Part shown: positions 36,531 to 44,929 of the stretch, one piece after another
Layout of the letters: each line of letters starts with the position of its first letter
How positions within the stretch are numbered: the stretch's first letter is position 1
From: DASXIF01 sp036498145
GTDB taxonomy: Bacteria; Actinomycetota; Actinomycetes; Mycobacteriales; Jatrophihabitantaceae
DNA: 64,000 nucleotides
NCBI GenBank assembly: GCA_963708625.1
Contig: CAVPSV010000004.1
Coordinates: 186,001 to 250,000, forward strand
Direction: 5' to 3'
Program-made: the position numbers and the translations under genes
The notes under the pieces: model-generated
Told to the model about the DNA's origin: nothing
What the model saw: only the letters and a program-made list of their open reading frames with translations
Database searches by the model: none

Positions 36531-37679
36531 GTGGGTGATCCGCTGCGTGAGTTCAATCGCTCGCGCGTGCTCGCCGCCGTACGGGCCGGGTCCGCGACCA
36601 GCCGGACCGAATTGGTGGCAGCGACCGGCCTCGCCCGCAGTACCGTCACCGCGATCGTCGCGGAGTTGCTGGCCGCGCACACACTGATCGAGACCGACCT
36701 GCCCGCCGACGTGCGGCGGACCGGACGGCCGGCCCGTGGCTTGCGTCCGGCACCACGCCAGGACCTGGTCGCGGCCGTCGACTTCGGGCACAGCCACTGC
36801 CGCGTCGGCGTCGTGGACAGCCAGGCGCGGATCATCGCGGACGAGACGACGGCGATGGACGTCGACTCCTCGCCACAGGCCGCGCTCGACCATGCCGGGG
36901 CCGCGCTGGCGCGCGTGCTGGAGCGGGTGGACCGCGACCGCGTCGTCGGGGTCGGCGTCGGTCTGCCCGCCCCGGTGAACTCGGTGACCGGGACGGTCGG
37001 GCCGGGCAACGTGCTGCCGAGCTGGGTCGCCTGCCATCCGGGCGACGAGCTGGGCGCCCGGCTCGCTCTGCCGGTGACCGTCGACAATGACGCGAATCTC
37101 GGCGCCGTCGCCGAGGTCTCCTACGGCGCCGCGCGCGGACTGTCGGACGTCATCTACGTCAAGGCCTCGGCGGGTATCGGCGCGGGTTTCGTGCTGGGTG
37201 GGCGGCTGTTCCGCGGATCCACCGGCCGGGCCGGCGAGATCGGGCATGTACCGGTCGACCCGAACGGGCCGCTGTGCCGGTGCGGCAATCGCGGCTGCCT
37301 GGAGACCCTCGCCTCGATCACGCAAGTGATCACGACGATGCAGCCCCCGCACGATGACCCGCTCACGGTGGCGCGCGTGACCGAACTGGTGGCCGCCGGC
37401 GATGCCGGTGCGATGCGAGTACTGGGCGACACCGGGCGAGCGATCGGACGGGTGCTCGCCGACGTCGTCAACAATCTGAATCCCGAACTCGTCGTGCTCG
37501 GCGGCGAACTGTCACTGGCCGGCGCGCCGGTGCTGGACGGCGTGCGCGAAGCGATCGACCGCCACTGCCAGCCGGGCATCGCCCGGGACGTACGGGTCGA
37601 GATCAGCCAGCTCGGCGCGGACGCGCAGCTGCTGGGCGCGGCGGCGGTAGCTCTCGCGCTGGCCGACGCGACGCCCTAG
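36531..37679 (+). CDS. ROK-family transcriptional regulator (NagC/XylR type)
   Basis: 382-residue protein: an N-terminal winged HTH (SRTELVAATGLARSTVTAIVAELL, residues 22-50) joined to a ROK sugar-kinase-like domain. The phosphate-binding AAVDFGHSHCRVGVVD is DxGxT-like but lacks the Thr. DNDANLGAVAE and the zinc motif CRCGNRGCLE are present. It most likely senses a sugar and controls the divergent GH3 glucosidase gene. GTG 36531 is the start. It is intact although both flanking genes are full of frameshifts. Confidence 0.9.
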   Translation: MGDPLREFNRSRVLAAVRAGSATSRTELVAATGLARSTVTAIVAELLAAHTLIETDLPADVRRTGRPARGLRPAPRQDLVAAVDFGHSHCRVGVVDSQARIIADETTAMDVDSSPQAALDHAGAALARVLERVDRDRVVGVGVGLPAPVNSVTGTVGPGNVLPSWVACHPGDELGARLALPVTVDNDANLGAVAEVSYGAARGLSDVIYVKASAGIGAGFVLGGRLFRGSTGRAGEIGHVPVDPNGPLCRCGNRGCLETLASITQVITTMQPPHDDPLTVARVTELVAAGDAGAMRVLGDTGRAIGRVLADVVNNLNPELVVLGGELSLAGAPVLDGVREAIDRHCQPGIARDVRVEISQLGADAQLLGAAAVALALADATP

Positions 37680-37702
37680 CGGTGTGCCGTAGCGGTGTGC
37701 GG
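37677..37702. repeat. 13-bp tandem repeat at the ROK stop codon
   Basis: TAGCGGTGTGCCG and TAGCGGTGTGCGG follow each other; the first three bases of unit one are the ROK stop codon. Confidence 0.75.
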
Positions 37703-37762
37703 TAGTGATGCGTCGCAGCGGTGTCGTCGCGGCGCGGCTCAGCGCCTGCGACTACCCGGCGG

Positions 37763-40700
37763 CTACCCGGCGGCACTGCCGACCACCTCGAACGCCTGCC
37801 ACATCGCGGCATAGCCTGCGCCGGCCGCGATCAGTTCGTCGTGCGTGCCGATCTCGGCCACCGATCCGTGATCGAGCACGACGATCCGGTCCGCGGTCCG
37901 CGCCGTCTGCAGCCGGTGCGCGATGACGATGGTCGTGCGCGCCTGCGAGATGTGCTGCATGGCCGCGCTGACCTGGGCCTCGGTGGCCAGGTCGAGGTTG
38001 GACGTCGCCTCGTCCAGCAACAGGATGGCCGGATCGACCAGTTCAGCACGGGCCAGCGCGATGAGCTGGCGCTGACCGGAGGACAGCGACTTGCCGCGTT
38101 CGGCCACCTCGTGCAGGTACCCGCCGGCCAGGGTCGCGATGAAGTCGTGCGCGCCGACCGCCCGCGCAGCCGCCTCGACCTCCGCATCGCTGGCGGCCGG
38201 GCGCCCGTAGGCGATGTTGTCCCGGATGGAGCCGGTGAACAGGAACGCCTCCTGCGGCACGTAGCCCAGTTGCTGCCGGTAGTCGGTGAGATCGAGGGCG
38301 CGCAGGTCGACACCGTCGACGCTCACCCGGCCCTGGTCCGGGTCGTAGAACCGGGCCAGCATCTTCATCACGGTCGACTTGCCGGCACCGGTCTCACCGA
38401 CCAGCGCGACCGTCTCGCCGGCGCCGACGTGCAGATCGATGCCGCACAGCGCCTCCGGCGGCTTCGCCACCTGGTCGGTATCCAGCCGAGCGAACTTCGG
38501 ATCGGCCGGCCCGACCAGTGCGCGGCCCGGCCGCGGCGGCGCGGCCGGGTAGGAGAAGCGCACCTGGTCGAGCACGAGCTCGCCACGCAACCGGCCCGGC
38601 ACGATCGGATCCGGCGGCGGCGGGGTCAGCGACTGCAACTGCATCAGATCGGCGATCCGCGCCACCGACACCCGGGTCTGCTGCCACGAGTCGAACACCT
38701 GCGACAGCTGCTGGATCGGCGAGAAGAACATGTCGATGTAGAGGATGAACGCGATCAGCGCACCAGTGGTCAGGTGGCCGTGGACGATCAGCGAAGCGCC
38801 GACGCCGAGCACGATCGCGTCGGCGACCGCGGACAGGAACTGCACGAACGGGAAGTAGGTCGCCACCAGCCGCTGCGCGGCCACCCGCGATCGAGGTAGT
38901 CGCCGCCGAGGCGGTGGAAGTGCTCGATCGTGCGGGCCTCGTGCACGAACGCCTGCGATTCGCGGACGCCGGACAGGCTCTCCTGGAAGTCGGCGTTGAC
39001 GATCGCGATGCGCTCGCGGGACAGGTCGTACAGCCGGGCCGCCCGGCGCCGGAACACCACGGTGGCCAGCGCCAGCGGGACGATGACCAGCAGGGTCAGC
39101 AGCCCGAGTTCGACGTTGATCACCACCAGGGTGACGCCGACGCCGGCGAACGTCACGAACGACACCAGGGCGGCGAGCAGGCCGTTCTCGATCAGGGATT
39201 CGAACTGGTCGACGTCGGTCGTCATCCGGGTCATGATCCGGCCGGACATCTCGCGCTCGTAGTAGTCCAGCGACAGGCGTTGCAGCTGCGCGAACACCCT
39301 GATCCGCAGTGACAGCATGATCCGCTCGGCGGCGCGGCCGGTCACGAACGTCTCCGCGACCTGATCGAGCAGGTCGGCCAGCGTGAGCACCAGGAAGATC
39401 GCCGGACGCGACCCAGAGCACCGCCGCGGATCCCTTGGCGACGCCGTTGTCGATGCCGGTCTTGACCAGGAACGGTCCGGCCAGCCCGGCCAGCGAGTCG
39501 AGCACGACGAGCAGCAAGCCCGATCAGCAGCGGCCGGCGGAACTGTGCCAGCAGCCGGAGCAGGCCGAACTCCGGGTCGGGCCGGCTCTCGGTGGCCAGG
39601 TCGACCTCGGCGACGTCGGTGATCGGCCGCAACGCGGCCACCCGGGCCAGCAGTTCCGGCGTCGGCGCGAGGTTCAGCCGCCAGCTGCCCCCGGAGCCCC
39701 CGCCCAGGCCGGCGCCGATGCTGGGCGCGCCGACGGATACCGATCGGCCCTGGCCGGTGCGGCGCTGGCGCCGCGCCGTCCCACGCCGCGGCGGTGACCC
39801 CGTTGCCTTGCGCGGCGATCGCGGCGAGCGCCTCGACCCGATCGCCGAGTTCGGCGGCCTGCTCGGCATCGAGACCGGACAGCAGGGCCCGGTAGCGCGC
39901 GCTGCGCTGGGTCAGTTCCTCGTGCGTGCCCTGCTCGATCACCCGGCCGCCGTCCATCACCGCGATCCGGTCGGCCAGGTGCAGCGTGGAGACCCGGTGT
40001 GCGATCAGCAGCGTGGTCCGGCCGGGCAGGATGCCGCGCAGCGCGTCGTGGATCTGCTCCTCGGTGCGCGCGTCGACGGCGCTGGTCGCGTCGTCGAGGA
40101 TCAGGATGCGCGGGTCGGTGAGGATCGCCCGGGCCAGCGCGATCCGCTGCCGCTGCCCGCCGGACAGCGACAGCCCGCGCTCGCCGACGACGGTGTCGTA
40201 GCCGCGCGGCAGGTCGAGGATGAACTCGTGCGCCGCGGCCGCCCGCGCGGCGGCTTCGATCTCGGCGTCGCCGGCCTCCGGGCGTCCGTAGCCGATGTTG
40301 GCCCGGACCGAGTCGGAGAACAGGAAGCTCTCCTCGAACGCCATGCCGAGTTGGCGCGCAGGGAGTGCAGGGTGACCTCGCGCAGGTCGTGACCGTCGAC
40401 GGTGATCCGCGCCGGCGTCGGGGTCATGCAATCGGGCCAGCAGCGCGGCCACGGTCGACTTGCCGCTGCCGCTGGCTCCGATCAGCGCGACCCGCTCCCC
40501 GGCGGCGATGCTCAGGGTGAAGTCGCGCAGCACCGGCGAGCCGTCCGGGTAGCTGAAATCGACGCCGGTGAAGGCGATGTCCCCGCGCAGCTCGGGCAGC
40601 TCCGACGGCGCCCGGTGCGTCGGCGATCGCGGGCCGCAGATCGAGCAGCTGGAAGATCCGCTCGACACCGGCCCGGGCCTGCTGGCCGACGGTGAGGATG

Positions 40701-41599
40701 CCGGCGAGCTGGCGGGCCGGCGCGGCGAACTGGCCGACGTAGGTCGAGAACGCCAGGAACGTGCCGATCGTGATCTGGTGGTGCAGCGCCATCCAGCCGC
40801 CGACGGCGAGGATCGCGACCTGCGCCAGGGACGGGATCGCCTCGAGCAGCGGCTGGTAGCGCGCCTGCAGCCGGACCGCGCGCATCCGCGATCCGAACAG
40901 CCGACCGGCCGCGGCAACGATCCGGCGCAGTTCGCGCTGCTCCTGACCGAACGCCTTGACCACCCGGACGCCGTTGACGTCCTCGTCGACGATCTGGGCG
41001 ACGTCACCCTCGCGCTGCTGACCGTCCCAGGAGGCCGGGAACACCCGGCGCCGCATGCGGTAGGAGACGACGAGCAGCGCCGGCACCACGACCAGGCTGA
41101 TGATCGCCAGCAGCGGCGAGAGCACGAACATGATCACCAGCGCGGCGAGCATCATCAGCACGTTGCCGCTCATGATCGGCAGGAAGCTGAGCAGGCCCTG
41201 CACCAGTGCCGAGTCGGAGTTGGCCCGGGCGACCAGCTGCCCGGTCGGCAGCCGAGCCAGGTTGTCCTGGTCCATCACCTGCAGGTGGTCGTGCATGGCG
41301 TTGCGCAGGTCGTACTGCACGTGCAGCGCGACCCGGCCACCGCGGTAGCGGCGCACGTAGGCCAACCCGAAGGTGGCCAGCGCCGAGACCAGCAGGATGA
41401 CCAGCCACGGCCAGAGCGCGGAACGGTGCGCGACGATGACGTTGTCGACGATCTGGCGCGCGATCAGCGGTACGACCGACTGGAACGCGCTGCCCAGGAC
41501 CGCGGCCGCCAAGGCCAGCACGACATCGCGCCGGTGGCGCATCAGGTAACCCCAGAGCCGGCGGATCCAGCCGGCTGCGATCGGCTGCGGTGGGGTCAC
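37763..41599 (-). pseudogene. Fused double ABC exporter (TMD-NBD-TMD-NBD), multiply frameshifted
   Basis: A single gene of about 1,278 codons joining two type IV half-exporters, an arrangement known from mycobacterial Rv0194-like multidrug exporters. Half one (from 41599): six helices, then NBD1 with Walker A IGASGSGKST, signature LSLSGGQRQR and Walker B LILDDATSAVD, in which Asp replaces the catalytic Glu, a degenerate site. A Gly/Ser linker leads to half two: helices (YYEREMSGRIMTRMTTDVDQFE), NBD2 with VGETGAGKST, KSLSSGQRQ and LLLDEATSNLD. Frame changes are needed near 40625, 40415, 40355, 39780, 39510, 39410 and 38895; for example a base is extra near 39405 and one is missing near 38895. 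No in-frame stops lie between them. Confidence 0.87.
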
Positions 41600-41638
41600 G
41601 AGCGGTCGGGAACGGTCACTCGATCCAGGTTAGCAAGT

Positions 41639-41657
41639 TAGTTCGGTGTCCGAACTA
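41639..41657. promoter_or_regulatory. Perfect palindrome TAGTTCGG-TGT-CCGAACTA
   Basis: A 19-bp inverted repeat with perfect 8-bp arms, 40 bp upstream of the fused ABC exporter start and 43 bp upstream of the divergent SRPBCC gene. It has the form of a TetR/MarR operator, but no such regulator gene is adjacent. Confidence 0.7.
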
Positions 41658-41699
41658 GATTGGGAAATGGGCGTCGCGACTTTCGGGTAGACCTATTCC

Positions 41700-42125
41700 A
41701 TGACCGACATCGTGGCAACCGCAGAGATCGACATCGCGGCCTCCGGCGAGGCGGTCTGGGCAGCGCTCACCGAACCTGCCCAGATCAAGGAGTACATGTT
41801 CGGCTCGACCGTGGAGACCGACTGGCAGCCCGGCAGCGCCATCACCTGGTCCGGCGAATACAACGGCAGGCCGTACGAGGACAAGGGCGTGATCATTGCG
41901 GTGGAGCCGGGCCGGCGCCTGGAACTCACGCACTTCTCCCCCATGTCCGGTGCAGATGACGTCCCGGAGAACTACCACCGGCTCACCTACACGCTCTCGC
42001 CGGTCGCGGACGGCACACACGTCGAACTGACCCAGGACAACAATGCGGACACCGACGCGGCCGAACACGCCACCAAGAACTGGCAGGCGATGTTGGATGG
42101 GCTCAAGCGCCAGGTCGAGGGCTGA
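41700..42125 (+). CDS. SRPBCC (START/AHSA1-like) family protein
   Basis: 141-residue helix-grip protein. ATAEIDIAASGEAVWAALTEPAQIKEYMFG is the typical N-terminal strand and helix, and the C-terminal helix ends NWQAMLDGLKRQVEG. Proteins of this AHSA1-like subgroup bind hydrophobic ligands or act as co-factors in stress responses and toxin resistance; no catalytic residues can be pointed to. It shares its promoter region, and the palindrome at 41639, with the divergent ABC exporter, so both may respond to the same compound. Confidence 0.87.
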   Translation: MTDIVATAEIDIAASGEAVWAALTEPAQIKEYMFGSTVETDWQPGSAITWSGEYNGRPYEDKGVIIAVEPGRRLELTHFSPMSGADDVPENYHRLTYTLSPVADGTHVELTQDNNADTDAAEHATKNWQAMLDGLKRQVEG

Positions 42126-42243
42126 GCCTCAGCGGGAGGCGGTTCACAGCGCTGGTCGAGCCACCTTCGGAGTGTTCCAGCGTGCATAGCGCCCCGGCGT
42201 GCGGTAAACCCTGATGCGAATCACCTCTGGCATCGGCGCTGCG

Positions 42244-42263
42244 CGGCAGCGCCATGGCTGCCG
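42244..42263. promoter_or_regulatory. Stem-loop in the leader of the Cna-B-like gene
   Basis: CGGCAGC-GCCATG-GCTGCCG, seven perfect pairs, 21 bp before ATG 42285. Its loop contains an out-of-frame ATG. It might influence translation or be chance in GC-rich DNA. Confidence 0.3.
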
Positions 42264-42284
42264 GAGCGTGGGGAGGGCAACGCC

Positions 42285-43181
42285 ATGGCCGTTCGAACTG
42301 GGGGCACCAGTCCGACCACCGAGCACACCACCGGTCCCCGTCGGCGCAGGGGCTTCGGCGCAGCCGCGGCCGTCGTGTCCGTCGCGGCATTGGTAGGCGC
42401 GGTGCTCGCCGCGCCCAGTGGCGCAGGTGCGAGCACCACCGCGTCGATCTCGGGGACCGCGTGGTCCGCGACGGACGGCACACCGATGGCTGGAGTTGAC
42501 GTCTCGCTGTACGAGTACGGCACGGTCAAGTTCGGCGGGCACCGGGTCAGCGGCCCCGAATACGTCACCGACGTCAGCACCGGTGCCGACGGGACGTACT
42601 CGTTCACCGGTCTCAAGCCGCCGACGAAGCCCGGCTACTTCGTCTGCTTCGACGTGCCGGTGCAGGCGCCCAGCTCAGTCGGCGTGTGCTGGGCGGACCA
42701 GTTCTGGATCGACACCTTCCCGGACCCACTGGGCTTCACCCAGATCTCCGGATCACCGATCAAGCTCCCGGCCGGTCATCACGTGAGCGGCATCAACGCG
42801 GACATGGTCGACCCGTCCGCCGTGAACGAGCAGACGGCCGGATCCATCACCGGGACCGTGAGCAAAGGCGGTGCCCGTCCCAAGGCGCTGCCCGGCGTGG
42901 TGGTGACGGCGTTCAACCAGAACGGGCGCGTCTTCGGGCAGGCGGTCAGCAGCGCCGACGGTAGCTACGAAATCGACAACCTGATGGCGTTCAGCACGCC
43001 GTACCTGGTCTGCTTCGACGCCGCGTCCTCGGCTGCATCGGCACCGCACCACTTCGGGCGCGAGTGTTACCACGAGCAGCCGTGGGACGGCACGAATGCG
43101 CCCGCTGCGGCCACCGGCGTATCGGTGACAGCCGGGCAGAGCACAGCCTCGATCGACGCCAACCTGCCCGCACCTCGCTGA
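42285..43181 (+). CDS. Secreted protein with two Cna-B/carboxypeptidase-regulatory-like domains
   Basis: 298-residue exported protein. The basic N-terminus and hydrophobic stretch AAVVSVAALVGAVLA end at a likely cleavage site near GAGAS. Two prealbumin-like domains follow, each with the pattern GTV/TAW...PMAGVDVSLYEYG...TGADGTYSFTGLKPPTKPGYFVCFD and a closing Cys (CWADQF; CYHEQPW). The paired Cys in each domain (YFVCFD/GVCW; YLVCFD/RECYH) could form disulfides. No anchor signal is seen at the C-terminus. GGGGAGG precedes the ATG. Function unknown, probably surface or matrix related. Confidence 0.75.
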   Translation: MAVRTGGTSPTTEHTTGPRRRRGFGAAAAVVSVAALVGAVLAAPSGAGASTTASISGTAWSATDGTPMAGVDVSLYEYGTVKFGGHRVSGPEYVTDVSTGADGTYSFTGLKPPTKPGYFVCFDVPVQAPSSVGVCWADQFWIDTFPDPLGFTQISGSPIKLPAGHHVSGINADMVDPSAVNEQTAGSITGTVSKGGARPKALPGVVVTAFNQNGRVFGQAVSSADGSYEIDNLMAFSTPYLVCFDAASSAASAPHHFGRECYHEQPWDGTNAPAAATGVSVTAGQSTASIDANLPAPR

Positions 43182-43308
43182 GCCGCCACGTCAATAGTTC
43201 GAGCTGAGCCGGCGCGCGGCGCCCTGATGCCGAGCTAACGAGCGCGTAGCTAACCTGGGCGCCACGTCAGGGGGCAGAGCGCGGCGTCAGTGCGGACAGG
43301 GGGCGGTT

Positions 43309-43905
43309 GTGGCTGGTTGGGCAGAGGATTGGCGCAAGAAGAAGCCGAAGACGCTCATCAACGAGCCGCTCAGCGCGGCACTCAAGCAGGTTGATCAGGC
43401 TTGGGCCCGGCTCAACAAGAACCAGTCCACCGGGGAGTTCCAGCTGTTCGGCGGCGTCCTCGTCCAGGCGCTCGCGGCACTCGACGCGACCGAACAGAAG
43501 TGCAACCCGAAGCTGCACAAGCAGGGTCTGCAGGAGCTTGGGAAGATCCGCACGGAATTGAACGAGATGAAGCGGGAGAACACGGACAGCCTGAGGCACT
43601 TCGTCGAGATCAAGAAGTCGCTGCGGATCGCCCAGGATCGGGTGATCGCCGGACTGGACGCGTTCGTCCAAACTCCGACGCGAGAGGGGATTGTCCGGCT
43701 CAAGCAGGCGAACGACAGCGTGGCAAACGCTGTCGATCCGAAAAAGGTGCCGGGCAGCCAGGAGTTCGACAAGGTGTTGCAGCAATTCGAGTACGCGAGG
43801 GCGTACTACTCCCAGGTCATGAAGGCGGACGCAGGCAAGTTGCCCCAGCTCGTCAAGCAGGGTACGGAGCTGGCCAAGCAGATGACCGCTGCGCGCTTCA
43901 AGTAA
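43309..43905 (+). CDS. Hypothetical alpha-helical protein
   Basis: 198-residue, Lys/Gln-rich, almost wholly helical protein with no signal peptide or membrane segment. Segments such as LNEMKRENTDSLRHFVEIKKSL and DKVLQQFEYARAYYSQVMKA suggest a coiled coil or helical bundle. The start is GTG 43309 (GCAGAGCGC upstream, weak site). Base composition is visibly lower in GC than in neighbours, which may point to transfer. It is convergent with the six-gene operon, only 5 bp separating the stops. I recognise no family. Confidence 0.75.
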   Translation: MAGWAEDWRKKKPKTLINEPLSAALKQVDQAWARLNKNQSTGEFQLFGGVLVQALAALDATEQKCNPKLHKQGLQELGKIRTELNEMKRENTDSLRHFVEIKKSLRIAQDRVIAGLDAFVQTPTREGIVRLKQANDSVANAVDPKKVPGSQEFDKVLQQFEYARAYYSQVMKADAGKLPQLVKQGTELAKQMTAARFK

Positions 43906-43910
43906 GTACG

Positions 43911-44912
43911 TCAGCCGTCTGGATAGGGCTGCACGAGCACGGACGGGTCGAACTCCGCGCTGCCGAGTTCGTACACGCCGCCGTGCGCAGTGACCAGCCG
44001 CGTCTGCGCGACACCGCGCCGGCGGATCGCCACCCTGACGGCGGCGGCCGAACAGTTACGTACCTGGTGCCGCCCGCCGGCCGGATCCGCGTACTCCCAG
44101 CCGACGCTGGCGGCAATCGGCACCGTGACGTGCACGGTGAGCGATACCTCGCGGCCGGGCAGGACGAGGTCACACCCGTCTGCTCGTTCAGTCACCGCCA
44201 CCCGGTGACCGAAGCCGCCCACTCGATGGCGAACCGTGTCGTCCGTGCCGTGCGCGCCATTGAGCGCGAGCGCGCCGTTCGCTATCCACGGCGTCACGAA
44301 ACGCCCCATCCTGATCCGGCCGATGACGACGTCCAGCCACGCGTCCGGCTGCTCGGCGAACGACGCACCGCGAAGCCAGATCCAGCGGTGCGCGTGCTCA
44401 CTGCCCCAGTTGTGACCGAGCATGCCGCGCCAGCCATCCAGGTCCAGCCGCCGACCGGCAACGGTCACGCTGCCGCTCACCCGCATCGACGGATACGGGC
44501 TCGTCGACTTCGTCCGCGGAATGCCGGCACGGTACATCCAGCCATACGGCAGATGACGTAACTCCGGGGCGCACGGGTCGAACCGCACATCCCAGGAGGC
44601 GTCCACGCCTGTGCCCGTCGAGGTGATGGCGCCGTCTGCGCCGTCGGCGCGCACGGCACCGTAGCCGCCTACGGCCAGCAGCTGTCCGGCATCGGCGCGC
44701 GGGTCGTCGGTGGTGACCTTGACCGCGGTGGGACCGCCCGGTTCGAACAGGGTGAACCAGATCGAGGCGGTGCTGGCCTCGCCCGGGCGCTTGTGCACGG
44801 TGTAACGGATCCACACCGCGACGGGCTCGGACCGATGGTGCGCGGTGAAGTAGAAGCTCTCGTAGTGACCCGCGCTCGCCGGGACGTGCGGGAACTGCGG
44901 CGCGAGCGTCAC
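43911..44912 (-). CDS. Lipocalin-like protein (CrtC/AttH/tocopherol-cyclase-like)
   Basis: 333-residue protein, last gene of the six-gene operon. Beta-rich, with the segment WRGMLGHNWGSEHAHRW, which resembles the HxWG-type motif of CrtC/AttH-like lipocalin pairs and tocopherol-cyclase-like proteins. That assignment rests on one motif and the general strand pattern. GTG 44912 is taken as the start; the frame to 45092 lies in the GMC gene. If it is CrtC/AttH-like, it could hydrate or cyclise a hydrophobic product of the upstream oxidases, or simply bind it. A separate role is possible. Confidence 0.6.
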   Translation of the reverse strand: MTLAPQFPHVPASAGHYESFYFTAHHRSEPVAVWIRYTVHKRPGEASTASIWFTLFEPGGPTAVKVTTDDPRADAGQLLAVGGYGAVRADGADGAITSTGTGVDASWDVRFDPCAPELRHLPYGWMYRAGIPRTKSTSPYPSMRVSGSVTVAGRRLDLDGWRGMLGHNWGSEHAHRWIWLRGASFAEQPDAWLDVVIGRIRMGRFVTPWIANGALALNGAHGTDDTVRHRVGGFGHRVAVTERADGCDLVLPGREVSLTVHVTVPIAASVGWEYADPAGGRHQVRNCSAAAVRVAIRRRGVAQTRLVTAHGGVYELGSAEFDPSVLVQPYPDG

Positions 44913-44929
44913 CGCGCCAGTATGTCCGC

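Noticed and set aside
33167..41599. Programmed frameshifting as an explanation of the broken GH3 and ABC genes
   Set aside because: Fifteen shifts of mixed direction and no slippery-site pattern make this implausible; error or decay explains them better.
43184..43269. Two copies of CGCCACGTCA flanking an intergenic stretch
   Set aside because: Only ten bases and no other symmetry; expected by chance in such GC-rich sequence.
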